Notes under the pieces: generated by a model | The model's database searches: none | What the model was told of the DNA's origin: nothing | What the model saw: the letters and a program-made list of their open reading frames with translations, nothing else | NCBI GenBank assembly: GCA_039819785.1 | Contig: JBCBRH010000005.1 | Coordinates: forward strand, 66,795-130,794 | Direction: 5' to 3' | Length of the DNA: 64,000 nucleotides | Source: JBCBRD01 sp039819785 | Lineage (GTDB): Bacteria; Pseudomonadota; Alphaproteobacteria; Rhizobiales; Hyphomicrobiaceae | Part shown: piece after piece, positions 8,013 to 14,468 of the stretch | Numbering within the stretch: the first letter of the stretch is position 1 | Layout of the letters: each line of letters starts with the position of its first letter | Translations under genes and position numbers: made by a program

Positions 8013-8522
8013 ATGAGTGTGAGGCTATCTACGATCAAAGTAGCACGGCTGATTGGGCGGAAAGAATTCGATGCCGCAATAGAACTCTTGCGTTCAAAAC
8101 TCAAAGGCGATGCGTCCGATCAGTACTCTTTCGAAATGATTGCGTATTGCTGCCAGTCGGCGGGCCGTTCTGATGATGCAATTGCATCCTGTCGCGCGGC
8201 TCTCAAGCTTGATCCCCAGTCATACGAAATGCATGCGCTCCTGGCGCAACTTCTTGCTGATCAGGGCGCTTACGAGGACGCAGCCATTCATGCGCTACGC
8301 GGGTTAGAATACTACCCTGAGCCTATGCCAGAGATACCGAAGGTTGTTCTATCGGTACTACGAGTGTTGGGCCGCTTTCTTCCAAGACTGAATCGCACCA
8401 GTTTCGAAAAAGCACTTGCCGACATTGACGAAGATCGAGCGAATTGGTTCCGGTGGGCAACTGAATATCTGAGGTGGTACGACCGGACCCACGCAGATCA
8501 ACTCACTCCACCCAGGCACTGA
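8013..8522 (+). CDS. Tetratricopeptide-repeat protein
   Basis: A 169-residue soluble protein starting at the ATG at 8013, with GGAG four to seven bases upstream; the frame extends to 7953 but the added residues are not repeat-like. At least three helical TPR-type units are visible: EFDAAIELLRSKLKGDAS, AGRSDDAIASCRAALKLDP and QGAYEDAAIHALRGLEYYPE, each with the small-residue and aromatic spacing typical of TPRs. The C-terminal third (RVLGRFLPRLNRTSFEKAL onward) is a different helical region. TPR proteins act as protein-binding scaffolds; the partner cannot be deduced. It converges with the unrecognised operon at 8602-9953 and belongs to the accessory block. Confidence 0.7.
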   Translation: MSVRLSTIKVARLIGRKEFDAAIELLRSKLKGDASDQYSFEMIAYCCQSAGRSDDAIASCRAALKLDPQSYEMHALLAQLLADQGAYEDAAIHALRGLEYYPEPMPEIPKVVLSVLRVLGRFLPRLNRTSFEKALADIDEDRANWFRWATEYLRWYDRTHADQLTPPRH

Positions 8523-8601
8523 TATCGAACTGAACCCTTTAACCCTGTACTTGGTCGACCTGCGCCTGAGAAAGAATATCTGAAATAATCGCCATATTAC
8601 A

Positions 8602-8790
8602 TTACCTTTGAGCTGATTTTGACGGCACTTTTTTAGGACGTTGATCTGGCGGTGTTACCAACCACTCCAAAATAGCCTGACTGCGTCGATGGTAATCGCG
8701 AAACTCATGAGGCCGTATTTCAGTAATCCACCATTCGAACCAAATTTCATGGCTCTGCTTCGCCCGTTGCAGTATCGCTATCACATTCAT
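8602..8790 (-). CDS. Small hypothetical protein, second gene of an unrecognised operon
   Basis: A 62-residue product: MNVIAILQRAKQSHEIWFEW at the start, ending in a basic tail (RPKKVPSKSAQR). It has no signal peptide or membrane segment. Its ATG overlaps the stop of the 388-residue gene upstream as ATGA, which indicates translational coupling and argues that this short frame is a real gene. I do not recognise a family. A small partner, immunity or regulatory protein is possible, but that is inference from size and coupling only. Confidence 0.5.
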   Translation of the reverse strand: MNVIAILQRAKQSHEIWFEWWITEIRPHEFRDYHRRSQAILEWLVTPPDQRPKKVPSKSAQR

Positions 8791-9953
8791 CTGAGAAGTG
8801 CAGCACGTAAGTCTCTGGCCCAGTTTTCGTCGGTAACTTTGAGAAAATCGATCGCGCTAGTCGGAGTTCCATCAACGATAAACATGTATTTATTTATCCG
8901 ATCATAGTAATCCATTCTTCGCACCCCTCGCGAAAAGTTTTCATTGAAACTGCAAGCCAATCCCAAACGATATGGATGATTAAAGTCATACGAGCGATCT
9001 ATGTGTTCAAGTGGATATTCCGACTGGATCTGCTCTTTCACTCCAGCAGTAGTCAGGGAGTATTCTTGCGGAGAAGACAAATGTCGCCACCATTGTTGTG
9101 TCTCGCGCTGGGGCCAACCTGAGCAATGTTTTGAACGGCTGGGCTGTCCAAATAGGGTTACGAGCGCAACAAAGCGGTAAAATATGTTCCGAAAAATGAA
9201 TTCGTCTAGGTATATGCTGCAGCACTTAGCCTCTGCAGAGACTGGGTGATGGGTATTGGAAACGGTGCGGTGAGAAGTCCCCAGTGGATAACTTAACCCG
9301 CGAGCGAGATTTCTCGCTTCATCGACAAGAATATTTGATGTCTGGATCTCATCAGGAAGCTCCACAAGCTCCGGCGGCGGGCTCGGGTTAAATAGTTTGT
9401 GTATACTGCCGCCAAACGCAAGCGCTTGCATGGCAAAGCATTCCTGCACGAACCAGTCGTAGCAGTAGTGATAGTAGACTGTAGCCCCATTAACGCCCTC
9501 TTGGTCATGCCAAAGCGTTATTCGAGCATAAGGTGCTTGTAGGTGGAGTAACGACTGATCTGATTTCGGTACTGGATAATTTGAAATTATATTTGGGGGT
9601 GGTATCTCGAAATCTCCTAGTTCCGACGTTACAGAAGAACTTGGATCGATGGGGCCGAGGTCGACAAATAGGAGGTTTGCAAGGCAATCATCACCGGTTT
9701 CCGCAAGCTTTATGCTTGTATGCCGCACAAGCAAATGCAATGCGCTCATTAAGCTTCGGGATCGTGAAAGGGAAACTGTATCTGGAACCCGCCCACGAAC
9801 GGCGGGTTGGATAGGGTAGCCGTAGAGTTTGATATGAGGATGCTTTTTCCATAACCACTGCTCGATCAACTTCTCTGACCGCGACGCGGCATTCCTGTCG
9901 ACGCCTTTTGCTGTAAGGAAAAATGGGTTCACCTCCCCTTCCCATATCAACAT
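8787..9953 (-). CDS. Hypothetical protein of 388 aa, first gene of an unrecognised operon
   Basis: I do not recognise this protein. It starts at the ATG at 9953, with AAAGG just upstream. It is soluble, without a signal peptide or membrane segment. Visible landmarks are an N-terminal KLIEQWLWKKHPHIKLYGYP, an aromatic-rich centre (GATVYYHYCYDWFVQECFAM), a Cys/aromatic-rich segment near residue 250 (AKCCSIYLDEFIFRNIFYRF), a Trp-rich stretch (ETQQWWRHL) and a C-terminal KYMFIVDGTPTSAIDFLKV. No nucleotide-binding or nuclease motif stands out. It is coupled by ATGA overlap to the small gene that follows. It lies in the AT-rich accessory block, so horizontal origin is likely. Confidence 0.65.
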   Translation of the reverse strand: MLIWEGEVNPFFLTAKGVDRNAASRSEKLIEQWLWKKHPHIKLYGYPIQPAVRGRVPDTVSLSRSRSLMSALHLLVRHTSIKLAETGDDCLANLLFVDLGPIDPSSSVTSELGDFEIPPPNIISNYPVPKSDQSLLHLQAPYARITLWHDQEGVNGATVYYHYCYDWFVQECFAMQALAFGGSIHKLFNPSPPPELVELPDEIQTSNILVDEARNLARGLSYPLGTSHRTVSNTHHPVSAEAKCCSIYLDEFIFRNIFYRFVALVTLFGQPSRSKHCSGWPQRETQQWWRHLSSPQEYSLTTAGVKEQIQSEYPLEHIDRSYDFNHPYRLGLACSFNENFSRGVRRMDYYDRINKYMFIVDGTPTSAIDFLKVTDENWARDLRAALLR

Positions 9954-10173
9954 TGCCTTTGTCCCAATCTGAGTAACGGGCCCACGTCTGATGGCGGAGC
10001 AGCTTGGATAAAAGCAGTGTTAGCCTCTGACAACATCACTAACACCGCCACGCACCAACAGATCACTCAGCTTCTCCACTTTCGCTTCACCGCCACTGCC
10101 TCGCGCGCTTCCCCTTGATCAAACCACAAGCAGTTGACGAGGTTGGTCACTTGATTGTTCGCCAAAGCTGCAA

Positions 10174-10527
10174 TCACGCATCGATCACCGGCGCGAAGCC
10201 GCCGAAGATCATGCGTTTGCCGTCGAACGGCATGTTTGCCCCCATCTCCTTCATGCGCGGGTCGTCCATCATCTTCTTCATGCCGGCATCGCGCGTTGCC
10301 TTGTCGGGCCATTCAAACCACGAGAACACGACGACCTCGTCGTCCTTCGCCTGCACCGCCTTGCGGAAGTCGGTCACCTTGCCGTCTGGCACATCATCAC
10401 CCCAGCACTCGACCATGCGCGTCACGCCCAATTCCTTGAAGAAGGGGAGAGCGGAGTTCGCATGATCGATATAGGCCTGCTTGTTGGCGGCAGGCACGGC
10501 GATCAGAAAGCCGTCAACGTAAGCCAT
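10174..10527 (-). CDS. DUF1428 family protein (YbaA-like)
   Basis: A 117-residue protein that matches the DUF1428/YbaA family over its whole length: AYVDGFLIAVPAANKQAYID at the start, RMVECWGDDVPDGKVTDF in the middle, EVVVFSWFEWPDK, then DPRMKEMGANMPFDGKRMI and GGF near the end. The family has a dimeric alpha-beta barrel-like fold and no established reaction. It starts at the ATG at 10527 with GGAGGT upstream. It is GC-rich like the core genes, unlike the accessory genes before it. It points away from the tandem repeat array. Confidence 0.9.
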   Translation of the reverse strand: MAYVDGFLIAVPAANKQAYIDHANSALPFFKELGVTRMVECWGDDVPDGKVTDFRKAVQAKDDEVVVFSWFEWPDKATRDAGMKKMMDDPRMKEMGANMPFDGKRMIFGGFAPVIDA

Positions 10528-10745
10528 GGAACACCTCCATTGTTTGAGTTGTTACTTCGGATCCTTGTCATATGTGGTCATCTCATCGGGGAGTCGTTGC
10601 CAGCCATCTGGCGGCAAGTGTAGACCGACACCTGTGGTGGCGGAATACTCGGATCGGCGAAGCCGCCAACCGCAACGCCAACACTCCTGTCCTCATGCAC
10701 AGCCTCCGTATGAAACAGGTTCGTTCCAGAACTCCGGACAGAAAT

Positions 10746-11305
10746 GAAAGGCGAAGCATGCGCCCTGAGCGATCCGGGAGCAAGGCGACCCGGCGCGAGC
10801 GCCGCCCCATCGGAGCGCCCTTGGCGCGTGAGATCAAGTCTAGTGCGCCTTGATGGAAGAACGGCGAACGCTTCGATCGCCCTGGTCTACCCGGGAGCAA
10901 GGCGACCCGGCGCGAGCGCCGCCCATCGGAGCGCCCTTGGCGCGTGAGATCAAAAGCGGTGCGCCTTGATGGAAGAACGGCAAACGCTTCGATCGCCCTG
11001 AGCGATCCGGGAGCAAGGCGACCCGGCGCGAGCGCCGCCCATCAGAGCGCCCTTGGCGCGTGAGATCAAAAGCGGTGCGCCTTGATGGAAGAACGGCGAA
11101 CGCTTCGATCGCCCTGAGCGATCCGGGAGCAAGACGACCCGGCGCAAGCGCCGCCCCATCGGAGCGCCCTTGGCGCGTGAGATCAAGTCTAGTGCGCCTT
11201 GATGGAAGAACGGCGAAGGCTTCGATCGCCCTGGTCTACCCGGGAGCAAGGCGACCCGGCGCGAGCGCCGCCTATCGGAGCGCCCTTGGCGCGTGAGATC
11301 AAAAC
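10746..11305. repeat. Five tandem 116/117-bp repeats abutting tRNA-Leu
   Basis: The marker GGGAGCAAGGCGACCCGGCG (one copy with AAGACG) begins at 10776, 10893, 11009, 11125 and 11242, giving periods of 117, 116, 116 and 117 bp. Copies 1 and 4 share the GTCTAGTGCGCC junction; copies 2 and 5 share GGTCTACCCGGG; so pairs 1-2 and 4-5 look like a duplicated dimer 349 bp apart. Each unit contains short inverted repeats (GGCGCGAGCGCC; GCGCCCTTGGCGC). The last unit stops at the 3' end of the minus-strand tRNA-Leu, so the array lies directly downstream of that tRNA. Open frames cross the units on both strands but look like by-products. Confidence 0.9.
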
Positions 11306-11392
<87 letters not shown>

Positions 11393-11651
11393 AGGTGCGC
11401 GAAGTAAGCCCCGGTGGATAGTTGTCCGAAGGGCGGTTGTCAATCGCACCGACGATGACTGATCCGCGTTAGCTTTCCGTTTAAACTGGTCCACTTCACA
11501 GCTGACAATTCCATGCCCGGTCGTGTACCACTCATCCAGCTTGCACCGCTGTTTCGATCGCTGCGACGGCGCAACGCTTCACACCCACCTTATGTCTTCC
11601 CATAGTGCCGCGAAAAGACGTGCTGGAACATGGCAAAAAAGGACGGCTTGA
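11393..11651. other. Divergent region between tRNA-Leu and the NDUFA9-like gene
   Basis: This 259-bp region must contain the tRNA-Leu promoter on the minus strand and probably the promoter of the plus-strand gene at 11652. I see no gene or repeat in it. Confidence 0.4.
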
Positions 11652-12635
11652 ATGGCTGAGAGACTGGTATCCGACAAATTGGTCACGATCTTCGGTGGCC
11701 CCGGCTTTGTCGGCAGGTATGCAACCCGTGAACTGGCTGAACGCGGCTGGCGCATTCGCGCAGCCTCCAGGCGGCCTGACCTCGCCGGTCATTTGCAGCC
11801 CATGGGGGTGGTGGGGCAGATCCATGCGGTGCAGGCCAATCTGAGATATCCAGAATCCGTCGCGCACGCCCTGGCCGGCAGCGATGCAGTGGTCATCGCC
11901 GTGGGCGTCCTCGCATCAATCGGTAAGCAGACGTTTGACGCGCTCCATGTGGACGGTCCCCGCGCTGTCGCAAAGGCTGCACGCGAAGCCGGCGTGAAGA
12001 CCGTAGTGTTCGTGTCGGCCATCGGTGCGGACGCAACGTCTTCAGCAAATTATGCAAAATCGAAAGCCGCAGGCGAAGCCGCCGTTCTGGAAGAGTTCCC
12101 CGAGGCTGTGATCCTGCGGCCATCGATTGTATTCGGCCCGGAAGATCAATTCTTCAACCGGTTTGCGGGGATGGCGAAAATCTCGCCGCTGCTCCCGTTG
12201 ATTGGAGGCGGCAAGACCAAGTTCCAGCCGGTGTATGTCGGTGATCTTGCCCTGGCCATTGCAAATTCCGTCGAAGGGGCTGCTCAACCCGGCACGATCT
12301 ATGAATTGGGCGGCCCGGAAATCCTGACCTTCAGGCAGCTGCTGGACCGGACAATCGAGTGGTCAGGGCAAAAAGCAGGGTATTTGCCGCTACCGTTTTG
12401 GTTGGCCAAACTGCAAGCGCTCATGACATGGCCTCTGCCAAGCGGACTACGCCCCATCACGGTCGACCAGGTTCGCATGCTGCAGTCGGACAACGTGGTC
12501 AGTGAAGCGGCGCGAAAGGAGGGACGGACGCTCGAAGGTCTGGGTGTCTCGCAACCCGACGCCTGTGACGTCATCGTGCCAGCCTACCTCGAACGGTATA
12601 AGCCAAAGGGGCAGTTCGCCCATTATCGCGGGTGA
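11652..12635 (+). CDS. Complex I NDUFA9-subunit-family NAD(P)-binding protein
   Basis: A 327-residue atypical short-chain dehydrogenase/epimerase related to the NDUFA9 accessory subunit of complex I. The nucleotide-binding motif GGPGFVGRYATRELAERG lies at about residues 15-32. HVDGPRAVAKAAREAG and VVFVSAIGAD follow, then YAKSKAAGE near 138 in the place of the catalytic YxxxK. RPSIVFGPEDQFFNRFA and FQPVYVGDLALAI are family-typical. The C-terminal part includes a short hydrophobic amphipathic stretch (LPLPFWLAKLQALMTWPLP). In bacteria these proteins have been linked to respiratory complex assembly or quinone metabolism, but no reaction is proven. It begins with ATG at 11652 and is a single-gene unit downstream of tRNA-Leu. 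Confidence 0.88.
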   Translation: MAERLVSDKLVTIFGGPGFVGRYATRELAERGWRIRAASRRPDLAGHLQPMGVVGQIHAVQANLRYPESVAHALAGSDAVVIAVGVLASIGKQTFDALHVDGPRAVAKAAREAGVKTVVFVSAIGADATSSANYAKSKAAGEAAVLEEFPEAVILRPSIVFGPEDQFFNRFAGMAKISPLLPLIGGGKTKFQPVYVGDLALAIANSVEGAAQPGTIYELGGPEILTFRQLLDRTIEWSGQKAGYLPLPFWLAKLQALMTWPLPSGLRPITVDQVRMLQSDNVVSEAARKEGRTLEGLGVSQPDACDVIVPAYLERYKPKGQFAHYRG

Positions 12636-12809
12636 TACATAATCGGTTCCGGGTGAGGGCCCGGGCGGGCGCGGTAGCCTCGTAAGTCTGTTTGAGGCAA
12701 CGGCAAGACCGAAGTTTGCGCCGTTTTGCACCAGCAGGCTCCTCCCGCGCCGCAGCGGCTCCAAACCGCGCCATATCTCCATTGAAACGTCCCCATTGAA
12801 ACGTCCAAA

Positions 12810-12838
12810 GAAAAAGCCCCGATCATCGATCGAGGCTT
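12810..12838 (-). terminator. Rho-independent terminator downstream of hsp20-DUF1150
   Basis: On the minus strand a hairpin with arms AAGCCTCGATCG and CGATCATCGGGGCTT-type complement (one A-C mismatch, loop of three) is followed directly by TTTTTC. It lies about 95 bp past the stop of the DUF1150 gene, in the right orientation to end the heat-shock transcript. It also sits 175 bp past the stop of the convergent NDUFA9-like gene. Confidence 0.75.
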
Positions 12839-12933
12839 GGTACGCGGGTGGCAATACCGCGTTGGGTGTGTCTTATGGCGAGCCGCCGAACTGTCTCAGT
12901 TTCAAGCAACCTTCGAAGTCGATATAAGCGGCC

Positions 12934-13191
12934 TTAGTGGACGCTGGCGACTTCCAGTTCGTCACCCATGGCATGTCCCAATGCGGCCTGCATGGAATCC
13001 GTCAGAGCCAACGGCGTGCCATCTGCAGCGTGAACCGCGTAGAGGCTGATCCCGTCGGGAAGGCCTTCCACACTCGGAAACATTTCATGCGCTTCATCAG
13101 ACGTGAGCGTCTTGATGTAGGCGACTTCGCCTCCACCCAGCTGCTCGAACTCGTCGGTGCTCATTTCACGTGTGGCTTCAAATTCATTCAT
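12934..13191 (-). CDS. DUF1150 family protein
   Basis: An 85-residue acidic protein starting at the ATG at 13191, with TGGAGG about 10 bp upstream; a longer frame to 13224 has no such site. The core MSTDEFEQLGGGEVAYIKTL, FPSVEGLPDGISLYAVHAAD and a final VASVH is typical of DUF1150. In alphaproteobacteria this gene is commonly found immediately downstream of a small heat-shock protein gene, as here (198 bp). The role is not known; co-expression with Hsp20 suggests a stress or proteostasis function. It probably belongs to the transcript starting at the sigma-32-type promoter near 13940. Confidence 0.85.
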   Translation of the reverse strand: MNEFEATREMSTDEFEQLGGGEVAYIKTLTSDEAHEMFPSVEGLPDGISLYAVHAADGTPLALTDSMQAALGHAMGDELEVASVH

Positions 13192-13388
13192 GACGCTAGT
13201 CCTCCAGACCGCTTCTTGCCCCAAATCCGAGCGAAGGTTGGCGAGAGCCAGACATCAGCCTGACACGTCATGACAGCTTTTTCACGACAGAACGGGGGCA
13301 AGCGCCTGTCGGCTGGAAGCTCCATCACCATCTTCGGTCGATTCGCCGCCTTAGGCGATGACAAAGTAGAACTGGGATTGATGGAAGG

Positions 13389-13835
13389 TTAAACTGTGCC
13401 TTTCGACCCAGGCAGGCTACCAATTTCGATACGTCGGATGTGCTTCTCGGGCTCAACCTTCACGACATCAATGGCAAGCAACCCATTGTCGAGTTCGGCA
13501 GATTGCACTTCGATGCCGTCTGCGAGGACGAACGTGCGCTGAAACTGCCGAGCCGCAATTCCCCGGTAGAGGTACTCGCGGGACTTGTCGTCCTGCTGGC
13601 GGCCACGAATGGTAAGTTGTTTATCTTCCAAGGTAATTTCGAGCTGATCGATAGTGAAGCCCGCGACTGCGAGCGTGATCCGAAGCAGCTCTCCGCCATC
13701 GGGTGTCCCGCTGACACGCTCAATGTTGTAAGGCGGATAGCCTCCGTCAGCGCCTTTTCCGGCGCGATCAATCAGCCGTTCTATTTCTTCGAAACCCAAC
13801 AGCATCGGGCTCGAAAGCATACTCATTCTCGACAT
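13389..13835 (-). CDS. Small heat-shock protein Hsp20 (IbpA-like)
   Basis: ATP-independent holdase chaperone. The 148-residue product starts at the ATG at 13835, with AAGGG upstream; the frame extends to 13913 through non-conserved residues. A short N-terminal arm (SSPMLLGFEEIERLIDRAG) leads into PPYNIERVS, then the alpha-crystallin domain with LEITLEDKQLTIRGRQQ, YLYRGIAARQFQRTFVLADG and the diagnostic LDNGLLAIDVVK near residue 118. The C-terminus has RRIEIGS in place of a classic IxI motif. Promoter and leader (see separate entries) indicate heat-shock control. The following DUF1150 gene is likely co-transcribed. Confidence 0.93.
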   Translation of the reverse strand: MSRMSMLSSPMLLGFEEIERLIDRAGKGADGGYPPYNIERVSGTPDGGELLRITLAVAGFTIDQLEITLEDKQLTIRGRQQDDKSREYLYRGIAARQFQRTFVLADGIEVQSAELDNGLLAIDVVKVEPEKHIRRIEIGSLPGSKGTV

Positions 13836-13924
13836 GTGTGAAGCCCTTTTGATAAGCGACTTTCCGATTATTTCCCCTGGCACACTGTTGCCCGAGGGCA
13901 CCGCTGTCCTCATGGACCAGCGAC
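13836..13924 (-). promoter_or_regulatory. Possible ROSE-type RNA thermometer in the hsp20 leader
   Basis: The leader from the predicted start of transcription to the hsp20 ATG is about 90 nt, the usual length for rhizobial ROSE elements. Near the ribosome site the minus strand reads TCGCTTATCAAAAGGGC: a UYGCU motif that can pair with AAGGG, leaving the G-G opposition characteristic of ROSE hairpins. Upstream, GCCCTCGGGC forms another short hairpin. Folding was judged by eye only. Confidence 0.4.
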
Positions 13925-13931
13925 ATTCCGG

Positions 13932-13960
13932 ATATGGTCAGTGGGTGCGTCCTGTTCAAG
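13932..13960 (-). promoter_or_regulatory. Sigma-32 (RpoH)-type promoter of hsp20
   Basis: On the minus strand CTTGAA (13960-13955) is separated by 17 bp from CCATAT (13937-13932). This fits the alphaproteobacterial RpoH pattern CTTG - 17/18 - CYTAT/CCATNT. Its position 97-125 bp upstream of the hsp20 ATG and the nature of the gene support the call. Confidence 0.7.
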
Positions 13961-14043
13961 TCCGGGATACGGATCAGCAGGTGTCCAAGGCTTAAATATC
14001 AAAGATCTTGAACTATGCGACGCCGTTCTCTATATGTTCAATC

Positions 14044-14205
14044 ATGAACAATAAACAAACGACAGAAACCCCAACAGTCACGATCACTGAGCGTCCAAAG
14101 ATGCGGAAATGCCTGGGTTGTCAGGAGCCATTTGAAAGCGAATGGTCCGGCAACCGTGTGTGTAAGCGTTGCAAAGGATCGGCCGCTTGGCGCCAAGGCG
14201 GCTAA
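14044..14205 (+). CDS. Small zinc-ribbon-like hypothetical protein
   Basis: A 53-residue protein from the ATG at 14044 (a longer frame starts at 14008). It has a Thr-rich N-terminus and two CxxC pairs: KCLGCQEPFESEW and RVCKRCKGS, 15 residues apart, expected to bind one zinc ion. Short proteins of this layout are widespread in alphaproteobacteria without assigned function; DNA or RNA contact is a guess. It is divergent from hsp20 and stands alone. No strong ribosome site is visible. Confidence 0.65.
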   Translation: MNNKQTTETPTVTITERPKMRKCLGCQEPFESEWSGNRVCKRCKGSAAWRQGG

Positions 14206-14468
14206 GTCGCTCTCCACGTTTCCCCAGGCTGTCATAGAGCCGCTTTTCAGAGTGTCAGACAGCCTGCCACCGCGCCTCCAGTATGCGCGGTTCTAGGCGC
14301 GAGGTTTAAGCCTTGAACGGCTGAGGACACGGGTCGGGGACATCGAGATCGCAAGAGACAATCGTCTTGCTAGAGTCTTCGTTTTATGAACGGGGACTTT
14401 TTTGCCGTGTCCAGGTTCCACCACTCAGATACGATTAGGAACCAACATATGCGGTCAGCCTTCTGTGG

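Noticed and set aside
10583..11249. Open frames of about 100 codons on the minus strand (and 78 on the plus) across the tandem repeats
   Set aside because: They result from repeat periodicity; unit lengths of 116 and 117 bp shift frame between copies, which argues against selection for protein.
10746..11305. Tandem array considered as CRISPR
   Set aside because: Units are contiguous and about 116 bp without unique spacers, and no cas genes are present.
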